Numbered from the stretch's first letter, positions 1 to 7,111 are shown. The stretch: 18,536 bases of DNA from Methanobacteriota archaeon (GCA_002725475.1 PBPH01000024.1:1-18536), one strand, 5' to 3'. Translations and numbers: made by a program. Notes: generated by a model from the sequence alone, not told the origin.

Positions 1-1536
1 CATCAAAGTCTCTACGTCAATCACCCATACACCACTGTGATAATGAGATAGGTAAATTCGGCCATCCCAGGCACCACCGTGACTAGTGTCTGGTTTGTCT
101 TGAAGGCCCGTCTGGAAAATTTCTAAATCGGCGTTATGTGGACTAAATAACAACCATTCTTCCCCACCAGGAATAAAATGTTCCTCGGCGAAGGGTATTT
201 CCCAATCATGAATTAGTTTTGGTTTGAAGGTCAATTTCCCATTTATTATCTCATAAGGAGTAGTATCAATTAGGTAAGCAAGACCAACCCCTACGCTAGT
301 TTCTAGAACTTCAGTAGCAAGGAATGTTAGATGCATCTTTCCTGAAGGATATCCAATATGACTGGCGTCAACCATTTTATCGAATGGTTCCGCATAATGA
401 ATGTAAGATGCTCTGCCTCCATTTTCATTACTAGACCACCCTGCATCCGGGTCACCGTCACCATTCAAATCTGAGAAATTCATCCAAAGCCCTACTTCAG
501 GTGCTCGCCATAGACAACCTGCCTGACTTCCACCTGATAATCTACATAGAGAACCATGCCATAGGTATTCAGCTAGATCTTTTTGAGGGTGGGGGACATC
601 TGTAGTATCGAAAATTCGCAACCCTGCTTCCCAGTATGCGCCATAGATGTAAGTGTGTCCAAATCTAGGATCATTTGTATCTTCACCTGGCCATGTTTGA
701 ACAGTCATATCGTGAATGTAAATCCAACCACCATTTGTAGTCTCCCAACTAACTTCTGCCTCACCTACTTTAACGATTCTAGGCAAGTCCCCGTATGCTG
801 CAAAATTGAGGTGGGCAATCGTAACCCCTCCACAAGCATCACCTGTCCCAACATCACACTGATCATAGTCAGGATTGGCTACAAAGATGTACCATTCTCC
901 ATCTATCATATGAGTGTAGAGATTGTGTGGCCCAGAAGGGTGGTCAACATCATACCAAGAATCGATATATTCGGGGTTGGCTTTGTTGGTTACATCAACC
1001 AAAGTGACACTTACTTGGGCTGGATCTTCCCAATTTCCAACGTTAGGGTCCGAGTTTCCTGGATCAACCAATTGGTTCTGTAGAATTACATATTCTCTCC
1101 CATTGTATTCTAGATACTTAACATCCAAAACTTGTGTGTATGGATCATTGTAAACTCCCATCACTGAAGTATTGTATGGGTTAGTAACATCTGTGATGTG
1201 CATCTCTTTCCATCCTGCTTGATATGCGTATGTATTACCATCGGGAGAGTCGGCGATCTGGACCTCAGCATTACCTGGTAAAGTTAAGGGATTAAAATTT
1301 ACAAAATCTATGTTTGGGGTGCCAAATTCGTGTTGCGAAGAATTACGATGGTCGTGCCCCTCTTCTTGGATAAGTGGGTCAACCATTACCCATTCTTCAT
1401 CACCCCCTAAACCTTCAATAAATGAAGAGGATAATGCATAAAGTGTGGCGGAAAAAATCAGTAATGCTAAGACGGTTGCTGCAATAATCACTTTCTTGTC
1501 CAATAATGCAGCGACTTTAGCCACAAACATATCCAT
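1..1536 (-). CDS. Membrane-anchored LVIVD-type beta-propeller protein (3' end outside window)
   Basis: Reading the minus strand from an ATG at 1536 gives 512 codons with no stop up to the window edge, so the C-terminus is missing. Residues 16-36 form one hydrophobic segment (signal anchor or signal peptide), which puts the rest outside the cell. Propeller-like strands resembling LVIVD repeats recur: MHITDVTNPYN near 113, VTLVDVTNKANPEY near 177, GLRIFDTTDVPHP at 305-317 and GVWVIDVE near 502. A His-rich patch (HDHRNSSQH, 61-69) follows the anchor, and LSHYHSG lies near the window edge. Cys227/Cys234 and Cys331/Cys341 could form disulfides. Substrate and role are unknown; a cell-surface binding or scaffold role is the safest inference. 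The ATG at 1530 is an alternative start, but 1536 lies 30 bases from the shared TATA element, as expected for a leaderless message. The gene is divergent from the cupredoxin-like gene at 1595. Confidence 0.8.
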   Translation of the reverse strand, partial: MDMFVAKVAALLDKKVIIAATVLALLIFSATLYALSSSFIEGLGGDEEWVMVDPLIQEEGHDHRNSSQHEFGTPNIDFVNFNPLTLPGNAEVQIADSPDGNTYAYQAGWKEMHITDVTNPYNTSVMGVYNDPYTQVLDVKYLEYNGREYVILQNQLVDPGNSDPNVGNWEDPAQVSVTLVDVTNKANPEYIDSWYDVDHPSGPHNLYTHMIDGEWYIFVANPDYDQCDVGTGDACGGVTIAHLNFAAYGDLPRIVKVGEAEVSWETTNGGWIYIHDMTVQTWPGEDTNDPRFGHTYIYGAYWEAGLRIFDTTDVPHPQKDLAEYLWHGSLCRLSGGSQAGCLWRAPEVGLWMNFSDLNGDGDPDAGWSSNENGGRASYIHYAEPFDKMVDASHIGYPSGKMHLTFLATEVLETSVGVGLAYLIDTTPYEIINGKLTFKPKLIHDWEIPFAEEHFIPGGEEWLLFSPHNADLEIFQTGLQDKPDTSHGGAWDGRIYLSHYHSGVWVIDVETLM

Positions 1537-1561
1537 ATTACTCTCGACCTGTGCTGTGACC

Positions 1562-1570
1562 TTTTATTTA
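1562..1570. promoter_or_regulatory. TATA element shared by the divergent genes at 1536 and 1595
   Basis: TTTTATTTA (plus strand) is centred at 1566, 29 bases before the ATG at 1595 and 30 bases before the minus-strand ATG at 1536. It is the only TATA-like element in the 58-base spacer. Its placement fits leaderless or nearly leaderless transcripts in both directions. Confidence 0.55.
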
Positions 1571-1594
1571 TGGGTGGGTAACGCCAAATGATTC

Positions 1595-2296
1595 ATGGAG
1601 AAAGTGCCGGTAGTAGTTTGGTTGGCAGCATTACTGTTATCCGTTACAGCAATCCTACCAGTGAATACTGTTGCCCACGATGCTGGAACATTCACTGTTC
1701 TAATTAAATCCGACCAAATTACTCCAAATGAGCCACAGATAGTTTTCAATGATTCAGTTTGGTGGTATAATGTGGATGATACTGAGAACATCACGCACCG
1801 AATAGTCTACGATGCTGACGGAGATGGACTCTACAATGGAACCCTGGATTGGGACTCTGGTAATCTTTCAAATGAATGCGACAAAGATGAATATGGGAAT
1901 CTTACTGACCCCGAATGTAGAATTACATATGAAATCCCATTCAATGGAACCTGGGGGCCAGGCACCTACAATTACCAAGACATTCTTTCAAATGGAGTAA
2001 TCAACAATGGAACAATAATTGTTCTTCCAGATAATCACGAAAGTGAAGAAAATAGTCCCCCCATCGGAGGTTATGAATTTGGCGTAGAGGATACTGAAGA
2101 AACTCTAGATTTACAAGATGAGGAGGATAATCCGCGTGATTGGTTGTTATGGGTTGCTGCCGGCTCTGGATTTATTTCCTTGCTCCTAGTTGGTGTTTTG
2201 CTAATGGGTTTAGGAGATTCATCTAATAATGAAAAAGAGGACGAATCACAACAAAACAATGATTCGGACATTGATGATATCGCTGAAGAGGAATGA
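1595..2296 (+). CDS. Cupredoxin-like membrane protein, copper ligands apparently lost
   Basis: A 233-residue protein with an N-terminal signal peptide (about 4-27), an extracellular domain (28-145), a low-complexity acidic linker, one transmembrane helix (about 183-207) and an acidic Asn/Asp/Glu-rich tail. The domain has the flow of a small plastocyanin/halocyanin: a strand opening NDSVWWYN (52-59), then THRIV with His68, and near the end PGTYNYQ followed by NGTIIV (122-143). In copper-binding relatives the last segment carries Cys, His and Met ligands (Y-H-C-x-x-H pattern); here those positions read Q, D and other residues, so only His68 remains. Cys95 and Cys108 could form a disulfide. I infer a cupredoxin fold without a type 1 copper site. 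The tail would be cytoplasmic. The start is placed by the TATA element 29 bases upstream. Fold assignment is by eye from motif spacing. Confidence 0.75.
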   Translation: MEKVPVVVWLAALLLSVTAILPVNTVAHDAGTFTVLIKSDQITPNEPQIVFNDSVWWYNVDDTENITHRIVYDADGDGLYNGTLDWDSGNLSNECDKDEYGNLTDPECRITYEIPFNGTWGPGTYNYQDILSNGVINNGTIIVLPDNHESEENSPPIGGYEFGVEDTEETLDLQDEEDNPRDWLLWVAAGSGFISLLLVGVLLMGLGDSSNNEKEDESQQNNDSDIDDIAEEE

Positions 2297-2360
2297 ATAA
2301 TCCCCTAGGTCAATAATTGTCCAAAGCCTCAAAGAGGAATCGTTGGTCAGCGAGACACAA

Positions 2361-2437
2361 GGGCGCTTAGCTCAGCTTGGAAGAGCACCTGGTTTGCAAC
2401 CAGGTGGCCGGGGGTTCAAATCCCCCAGCGTCCACCA
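2361..2437 (+). tRNA. tRNA-Ala (anticodon TGC)
   Basis: A full cloverleaf can be drawn. The acceptor arm GGGCGCT pairs with AGCGTCC and includes the G3-U70 pair that identifies alanine tRNA. The D-arm is GCTC/GAGC. The anticodon stem CCTGG/CCAGG encloses TTTGCAA, so the anticodon is TGC. The T-arm GGGGG/CCCCC encloses TTCAAAT. Discriminator A (2434) is followed by an encoded CCA (2435-2437). No intron is present. An AT-rich element at 2311-2320 may be its promoter, which would imply a leader of about 20 bases. Confidence 0.97.
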
Positions 2438-2446
2438 CCTATCTAA

Positions 2447-2457
2447 TTATCATATTA
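2447..2457 (+). promoter_or_regulatory. Probable TATA region for the isoaspartate methyltransferase gene
   Basis: TTATCATATTA lies between the tRNA and the ATG at 2483, about 27-30 bases before the start codon. This suggests a leaderless message; no Shine-Dalgarno motif precedes the ATG. Confidence 0.4.
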
Positions 2458-2482
2458 GAGCCCGTGCGGTTTCAGAGATCGA

Positions 2483-3148
2483 ATGACAACACACCATAAT
2501 GAGCCCCCAAATTTGGATGATGAGTCCCTGCATAGCCTTCGTGAAGCGATGATTAATGGTCAGATAAAAGATAGAGGAATCACAGCTAAGCGAACTATTG
2601 CTGCCATGAGGGGAGTGCCTCGTCATGCGTTTTTGCCACGGCAAATGTCGAATAACGCATACGATGACAACCCACATCCAATAGGGTTTGGCCAAACCAT
2701 TAGCCAGCCATACATTGTTGCTCTAATGACTTCACAACTTGAATCTCTACCAGTGGGAAGCAAAATTCTTGAGATTGGATCTGGATGTGGTTATCAAACC
2801 GCAATACTCGTAGAAATGGGGTTCGATGTGCATTCGATTGAAATTGTTCCTGAACTTGTTGAGCGCTCTGAAAATATCCTATCAAATCTTGACCTCTCAC
2901 CAGTTTCCATAACTAATGGTGACGGAAAACTTGGCCTTCCAGAAATTGCTCCATTCTCAGGAATTATAGCTGCCGCTTGTGGAGATGTTATTCCAGAAAA
3001 TTGGCTAAATCAACTTGCCACGCCTGGAATAATTGTTGCCCCCGTAGAGGGAAAAAAGAATCAGCACCTAATTAGAATTGACAACACTGAGCGTGATGGT
3101 GCAATCCAACAAGTCATTTGTCCTGTCAGATTCGTCAGATTGCATTAA
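2483..3148 (+). CDS. pcm: Protein-L-isoaspartate O-methyltransferase
   Basis: A 221-residue cytoplasmic repair enzyme of the PIMT family, which transfers a methyl group from S-adenosylmethionine to isoaspartyl residues in damaged proteins. The family signature PIGFGQTISQPYIVALM is at 66-82 and includes the conserved Ser74. The SAM-binding motif I follows as ILEIGSGCGYQTAIL (95-109), and an acidic residue closes the next strand (IEIVPE, 119-124). NGDGKLGLPEIAPFSGII (145-162) is the post-II region, and the protein ends CPVRFVRL, as is typical. Length matches bacterial and archaeal PIMTs. It lies 45 bases after the tRNA and ends 5 bases before the 3' end of the convergent TFB gene. Its own TATA-like element suggests independent transcription. 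Confidence 0.95.
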   Translation: MTTHHNEPPNLDDESLHSLREAMINGQIKDRGITAKRTIAAMRGVPRHAFLPRQMSNNAYDDNPHPIGFGQTISQPYIVALMTSQLESLPVGSKILEIGSGCGYQTAILVEMGFDVHSIEIVPELVERSENILSNLDLSPVSITNGDGKLGLPEIAPFSGIIAAACGDVIPENWLNQLATPGIIVAPVEGKKNQHLIRIDNTERDGAIQQVICPVRFVRLH

Positions 3149-3153
3149 CAGAT

Positions 3154-4197
3154 TCAATTGTATGGTGCGTCGCCTATTTTTTGTAGCAACCCCTCTAGAA
3201 GTCTTAGCAATCCCCTTAGAGTCACTTCACTGACACCTGCAACTTCACAAACGTCCGCCTGTGTTCTAGCAGTGCCGCATCTTTTAGCAGCCTCGTAAAT
3301 CAATACACCTGCAACACCACTCGGTTTCTTACCTTGCCATTCAAGAGATTCACCAACTCTATCCCAGAGCCAATTTGCCATTCCTAGAACTTGAGGAGGT
3401 AATCCAAGGTCACTGTTGAATTTGTCAAGATATTCAGCAGGTCCTGTGATTTTGTGAGCCCCCAATTCTCTAGAAACAAGCCTAATTGTTCTCTTCAACT
3501 CTTTCATTTTCATTTCATCTTCCATATCAAATGATTGTGCAATATCTTCTATTCTTCTTGGAATGCCAGCCTCTCTTGCCGCGATATAAACACACGCTGC
3601 AGAAACACCTTGTATACTTCTTCCAGTTACAAGTCCTTTTTCCGCAGCTTTTCTGTAAAAGCCAGCAGCCTGTTCCTGCATTTGTCTTGGAAGGCCGCTC
3701 TTGTCTCTAATGAACTGCATCGCCTTGACTAGGTTTCTTGCTCTGCTGCTCCTAGTCTTAGACCTGTCATCTATTACAGCCCTTCTTCTCCAATCCCTTA
3801 GAGCCTTGCCTGAAATACCATGCATCTTTGCTTTTGAACCCATCAAATCACCCTTGCTAATTGTGGTGTTTAATCCCTTATCTGAAAGTGTCAGTGTGGA
3901 TGGCGCACCCACACGTGATCTGTCCGGCCCATCTCCATGGTTAACCCACTCAGCACCCTTGTCAATTACATCTGATTCTGCAACCAATCCACATGCTTGA
4001 CAAACTACTTCGCCCCTTACATCATCCAAATCCCATTCAATTGCACCACACTCATCGCAAGGGCCTTCGTGCCCCACCATCTTTCGGACTTGTGAAGGTC
4101 GCCTTCCTGGTCCGAATGTGTTTCGGTTAGCATGTGCTCTCTTCTTGATTTCATTCTTTTGTTTCTTCATCTCGCTGCTTTTCTCCTCTTCACCCAT
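3154..4197 (-). CDS. tfb: Transcription initiation factor B (TFB/TFIIB)
   Basis: A 347-residue archaeal TFB, which binds TBP at the TATA box and BRE and recruits RNA polymerase. A basic N-terminal stretch (about 10-40) precedes a zinc ribbon with Cys47, Cys50, Cys66 and Cys69 (CxxC-x15-CxxC). The B-reader/linker region follows (EWVNHGDGPDRSRVGAPSTL), then two cyclin-like repeats at about 147-245 and 255-345. The second repeat keeps QADVCEVAGVSEVTLRG, a helix-turn-helix typical of TFB. The basic extension before the zinc ribbon is longer than in most TFBs. A TTG at 4206 would add three residues, but the ATG at 4197 is preferred because GGAGGT (4206-4211) sits 8 bases upstream. Its 3' end faces pcm, and a 331-base AT-rich spacer separates it from purA. 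Copy number in the genome is unknown. Confidence 0.96.
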   Translation of the reverse strand: MGEEEKSSEMKKQKNEIKKRAHANRNTFGPGRRPSQVRKMVGHEGPCDECGAIEWDLDDVRGEVVCQACGLVAESDVIDKGAEWVNHGDGPDRSRVGAPSTLTLSDKGLNTTISKGDLMGSKAKMHGISGKALRDWRRRAVIDDRSKTRSSRARNLVKAMQFIRDKSGLPRQMQEQAAGFYRKAAEKGLVTGRSIQGVSAACVYIAAREAGIPRRIEDIAQSFDMEDEMKMKELKRTIRLVSRELGAHKITGPAEYLDKFNSDLGLPPQVLGMANWLWDRVGESLEWQGKKPSGVAGVLIYEAAKRCGTARTQADVCEVAGVSEVTLRGLLRLLEGLLQKIGDAPYN

Positions 4198-4205
4198 ATT
4201 GTACA

Positions 4206-4211
4206 ACCTCC
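4206..4211 (-). promoter_or_regulatory. Shine-Dalgarno site of tfb
   Basis: Minus-strand GGAGGT ends 8 bases before the ATG at 4197 and decides that start over the TTG at 4206, whose first base it would overlap. Confidence 0.65.
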
Positions 4212-4238
4212 GGTTACATAGTTAGTTGGAACTCATAG

Positions 4239-4246
4239 TATTTAAA
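4239..4246 (-). promoter_or_regulatory. TATA box of tfb
   Basis: Minus-strand TTTAAATA is centred near 4242. Initiation 26-27 bases downstream would fall near 4216, giving a leader of about 19 bases that contains the GGAGGT site. Confidence 0.6.
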
Positions 4247-4528
4247 CATGTGGTTCTTGCTGTTTGGTCATTTGCCTCCCAAAAACACCTAATAAAGCAT
4301 ATTTTTAGCAATTATTGGTAATTTTCAGTCCCCTGACAGTTAGAGTAAAAATATGACACTATTTCAATGATTTACTATCTATGAAAATTTATGAAATTAC
4401 TGAATTAAGTGAAAATAACATCATGAATTGTTACTAAAACAATCAAAATGATATTGCTCTTTGTCGAATTAAACATGGAGATAGGATAGTGAAGTTCATT
4501 TGATGGTCGCGGCACGACAGCATTCGTC
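4247..4528. other. AT-rich intergenic region between tfb and purA
   Basis: No convincing gene or RNA is seen. The region is much more AT-rich than its surroundings. It has a short direct repeat (TATGAAA, near 4380 and 4390) and an inverted repeat ATTGTT-ACTAA-AACAAT at 4427-4443. GAATTAAAC at 4466-4474 is a possible purA TATA element, which would give a leader of about 30 bases; TTCATTTGA around 4495-4503 is a weaker alternative for a leaderless start. No Shine-Dalgarno motif precedes the purA ATG. Confidence 0.5.
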
Positions 4529-5830
4529 ATGCCTGCGCAAGTTGTATTAGGTGCCCAATGGGGAGACGAAGGAAAGGGGAAATTGGTAGATCAATTGGCC
4601 CAAGATTCGGATTGGGTTGCCAGATTCCAAGGCGGGAACAACGCCGGCCATACAATCGTTCTTGGAGACCAAGTATTGAAACTTCATCAGTTGCCTTCTG
4701 GATTGACCAATCCGAATTGCCAACTAGTGCTAGGTGCAGGAATGGTTGTAGACCCTTGGGTCTTGGAAGAAGAACTTGATAGGTGGAAGGAATCGTCGAA
4801 CGAAACTCCTGAAGGTGAGAGGTTGTGGATTTCTGAAAGGGCTCATGTTAACCTTCCATTCCATAGGCTATATGATGGTGCTGACAAAAAAATAGGGACC
4901 ACTGGCAGAGGCATAGGGCCCACCTATCGAGATAAAATTGAAAGGGTTGGAGTGAGATTCTGTGACCTGAAACATAGACGAGAAGATCCTAACTGGCTTA
5001 CAGAAAACTCCGCTAGAATGACATCCCAACTTGAAGCACATGGAGTTGAAGGCGAAATCTCTGCTGCAGACCTAAAAGAATCACTAGATTGGGTAGAGGA
5101 CAGATTTGGTGCAGCAATCAAGCCGACTGGTTTGATGCTCGATTTGGCTCTAAGGCAGGGTCAAAACGTTCTACTTGAGGGCGCCCAAGGGAGTTTATTG
5201 GATATTGATCATGGAACTTATCCATTTGTTACATCATCAGTAACGAGTAGAGCTAACGCCACACACGGAGCCGGCATTCACCCTGGACAAGTAGGAGAGG
5301 TGTATGGTGTTGTCAAGGCCTACACCACGCGCGTGGGCCACGGGCCATTCCCCAGTGAATTGTTTGATGAGGTTGGAGCTTACATGGGTGAAATGGGCCA
5401 TGAATTTGGGACCACTACAGGGAGACCTAGGAGATGTGGTTGGCTAGATTTGGTTGTTCTAAGGCATTCTCACAGACTGAATGGTTTCACACAACTCACT
5501 CTCACAAAATTGGATGTCCTTGGGGGATTAGATGAATTGGAAGTGGTTGTTGGATATGATTTAGATGGACAACACCTCAGTGAAATGCCAGCTTGTGCCG
5601 AAGATCAAGCACGAGTCACATGCATTACAGAAAAAGTGGCTGGTTTTGCACACATGGATACAAGCGAATGGTTGGAACTAGCACGTAGAGCGAATAGTGA
5701 GGGGGTGGGTTATTCGGCCCTGCCTCAAGGGGCGCGCGAGTATGTTGAGAAAGTTGAAGCATGGCTTGGAATACCCATTACTTCTGTTGGTGTTGGGCCC
5801 GATCGTGATGCAACGGTGTTCAAAGTATGA
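4529..5830 (+). CDS. purA: Adenylosuccinate synthetase
   Basis: A 433-residue cytoplasmic enzyme that makes adenylosuccinate from IMP, aspartate and GTP, the first committed step from IMP to AMP. The N-terminal signature GAQWGDEGKGKLVD (8-21) carries the catalytic Asp13 and the GTP-binding loop. GGNNAGHTIV (35-44) carries His41. The IMP-binding segment GTTGRGIGPTYRDK is near residue 122. TTTGRPRRCGWLD (about 294-306) is the aspartate-binding and active-site region, and TKLDVLGG (about 329) is the guanine-specificity motif. Length and motif order match full-length PurA from bacteria and mesophilic archaea, not the shorter form of some archaea. The start gives the canonical MxxQVVLGAQWGDEGKGK opening. 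The small zinc-protein gene follows 38 bases downstream and may be cotranscribed. Confidence 0.97.
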   Translation: MPAQVVLGAQWGDEGKGKLVDQLAQDSDWVARFQGGNNAGHTIVLGDQVLKLHQLPSGLTNPNCQLVLGAGMVVDPWVLEEELDRWKESSNETPEGERLWISERAHVNLPFHRLYDGADKKIGTTGRGIGPTYRDKIERVGVRFCDLKHRREDPNWLTENSARMTSQLEAHGVEGEISAADLKESLDWVEDRFGAAIKPTGLMLDLALRQGQNVLLEGAQGSLLDIDHGTYPFVTSSVTSRANATHGAGIHPGQVGEVYGVVKAYTTRVGHGPFPSELFDEVGAYMGEMGHEFGTTTGRPRRCGWLDLVVLRHSHRLNGFTQLTLTKLDVLGGLDELEVVVGYDLDGQHLSEMPACAEDQARVTCITEKVAGFAHMDTSEWLELARRANSEGVGYSALPQGAREYVEKVEAWLGIPITSVGVGPDRDATVFKV

Positions 5831-5868
5831 GCGTTAGAGTCAAAGCATAGTAATCAGGGGGATGAAAC

Positions 5869-6147
5869 ATGAGAGGAGGGCCAAAGAGAAGACGAATACC
5901 CAAACCCAAGGGGAGAAAACCAAAGAAAACGCGCTCAATGGCTGCTATTGACCCAGAGGTTCCTTGCCAAGTTCCAAGTTGCAAGGAGTTTGCTGATACT
6001 GAACTTGGTGGGCGTTCAATTGCATATGATAATGCAATTGACGTGTGGGAAAATATTCCTGAAGGTCCTAGAAGGGTAAAAATTTGTAGAGCACATTACA
6101 AAGAATGGAAGAAATCTAAGAAGGATGATGAGACCGAATGGTCTTGA
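5869..6147 (+). CDS. Small basic protein with a putative CCCH zinc site, unknown function
   Basis: A 92-residue protein that I do not recognise as a named family. The first 23 residues are very rich in Arg, Lys and Pro, as in disordered nucleic-acid-binding tails of ribosome-associated proteins. A compact domain follows with Cys33-x4-Cys38 and Cys73-x2-His76, which could bind one zinc. Between the pairs lies a conserved-looking segment (GGRSIAYDNAIDVWENIP). The C-terminus is charged (Lys, Asp, Glu). A G-rich stretch (GGGGG) sits about 8 bases before the ATG. The gene follows purA by 38 bases and converges on eL40 with a 12-base gap. Neighbouring eL40 and the basic tail make an RNA- or ribosome-linked role possible, but this is only an inference. 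Confidence 0.75.
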   Translation: MRGGPKRRRIPKPKGRKPKKTRSMAAIDPEVPCQVPSCKEFADTELGGRSIAYDNAIDVWENIPEGPRRVKICRAHYKEWKKSKKDDETEWS

Positions 6148-6153
6148 AATGAT

Positions 6154-6170
6154 GTAGATTCAAATTCTAC
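6154..6170. terminator. Possible bidirectional 3' hairpin
   Basis: GTAGA (6154-6158) and TCTAC (6166-6170) form a small inverted repeat at the junction of the convergent zinc-protein and eL40 genes. The stem is only 5 bp, so a terminator role is a guess. Confidence 0.2.
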
Positions 6171-6306
6171 GTTCTTTGTTCTTGAGGCGCAGACCTTTGT
6201 AACCACACTTTCTGCACTTAGCAGCCTTCAGGCCGTTTCTAGCATTGCACTTCATGCAGATGCGAACCTCTAGTAGGCGCTTTTCAGCCTCAGGGAACCT
6301 TGCCAT
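6160..6306 (-). CDS. rpl40e: Large ribosomal subunit protein eL40
   Basis: A 48-residue protein beginning MARFPEAEKRLLE, matching archaeal L40e in length and sequence. It carries a four-cysteine zinc ribbon, Cys17-x2-Cys20-x10-Cys31-x2-Cys34, followed by a basic tail (KGLRLKNKERRI). It is a structural component of the 50S subunit. The frame stays open upstream to an in-frame ATG at 6354, but the ATG at 6306 is the family start and lies 26-27 bases from the TATA box centre, so the longer form is rejected. The message appears to be leaderless. Confidence 0.95.
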   Translation of the reverse strand: MARFPEAEKRLLEVRICMKCNARNGLKAAKCRKCGYKGLRLKNKERRI

Positions 6307-6327
6307 CGAGGCCGCCGACCTGCTCCC

Positions 6328-6337
6328 GATATATAAG
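6328..6337. promoter_or_regulatory. Near-symmetric TATA box shared by eL40 and the MBL hydrolase gene
   Basis: GATATATAAG contains TATATA at 6330-6335, centred at 6332.5. That centre is 26.5 bases from the eL40 ATG (6306) and 26.5 bases from an in-frame TTG at 6359 in the divergent MBL gene. It is the only TATA-like element in the spacer and is placed correctly for both genes. Confidence 0.6.
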
Positions 6338-6367
6338 CCCAAACCCCCCCGCAACTAATTGATATCA

Positions 6368-7111
6368 ATGCGAGTGGTGAGGCTTCCGGGCATCCATCAT
6401 GATGCCTCCTGTATATTGGTTTCAGGTGAGGGGGAAACAGTAATCGTCGATCCGGGAACTTCTTGGTACCAAGCAAATGTAATTGAGAGGATTGAAGCAA
6501 AATTGGATGGTCAGCCAGAGGTAAGCAAAATTTTGCTAACGCATAGGCACTACGATACCGCTGGAGCCTCCAAACACCTTTCCGATTATTGGGGAGTTAG
6601 TTGTCATATTCACGCTGATGGAGTTAACGCATTGCGTGGTGGAGATCTTTTCACTACGTGGGCTTCAAGATTCAATTCCGATATGCCTGCAGTTAATGCA
6701 GTGCCTTTTGATGATGAAGAGGTGTTTGAATTAGGAAATGGTTCTCTTGAGGTAATCCATACACCTGGGCATACTTCCGACTCTTGCTGTTTCTGGATAG
6801 AAAATGAGAGGATATTACTTGCAGGTGATTTGATCCCAAAGCGGGGGCATATCTCAAGATGGGATTTGCCCACCGGGTGCTTACCCGACCTTGTAGAAAG
6901 TATTGATTATCTACTAAAGATGGAAATTGAACAGTTAGTTCCAGGGCACGGGGAAACAATAGTTGGTGCTGCAGCGGTACTTGCCGAACTTGAACAACAA
7001 TTTGAGGTACTATCTGAAATTCTTGAATCTAAAGGAGTTCGCCCAAAACTATGGCCTAGACCGCACCCCACTTGTAACTGGTTCACGCCGGAGCCGCCGT
7101 TTTCAGAGTAA
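6368..7111 (+). CDS. Metallo-beta-lactamase-fold hydrolase with an altered metal motif
   Basis: A 247-residue cytoplasmic protein with the MBL fold of the glyoxalase II-like group. Visible elements in order: VIVDPGTS (26-33), the metal motif THRHYDT (58-64), HTPGHTSDS (131-139), LLAGDLI with the bridging Asp154, and VPGHGETI with His194. The canonical motif is HxHxDH; here it reads H59-R-H61-Y-D63-T64, so the His that helps bind the second metal is Thr. The other ligands (His135 in PGH, Asp154, His194) remain. The substrate cannot be told from sequence; thioesters and similar acyl compounds are usual in this group. An in-frame TTG at 6359 would add three residues and fits a leaderless transcript exactly; the ATG at 6368 would have a leader of about 9 bases. 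Its 3' end overlaps the convergent gene by 29 bases. Confidence 0.88.
   Translation: MRVVRLPGIHHDASCILVSGEGETVIVDPGTSWYQANVIERIEAKLDGQPEVSKILLTHRHYDTAGASKHLSDYWGVSCHIHADGVNALRGGDLFTTWASRFNSDMPAVNAVPFDDEEVFELGNGSLEVIHTPGHTSDSCCFWIENERILLAGDLIPKRGHISRWDLPTGCLPDLVESIDYLLKMEIEQLVPGHGETIVGAAAVLAELEQQFEVLSEILESKGVRPKLWPRPHPTCNWFTPEPPFSE

Noticed and set aside
583..1153. Plus-strand open frames of up to 166 codons
   Set aside because: They lie opposite the long open frame of the LVIVD propeller gene and have no recognisable domain, signal or ribosome site.
4247..4528. Possible replication origin in the AT-rich spacer
   Set aside because: No adjacent cdc6/orc1 gene and no recurring origin-recognition-box-like motif was found.
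6160..6354. Longer 64-residue form of eL40 starting at 6354
   Set aside because: The extra 16 residues are not part of the family, and the TATA box lies inside that extension.
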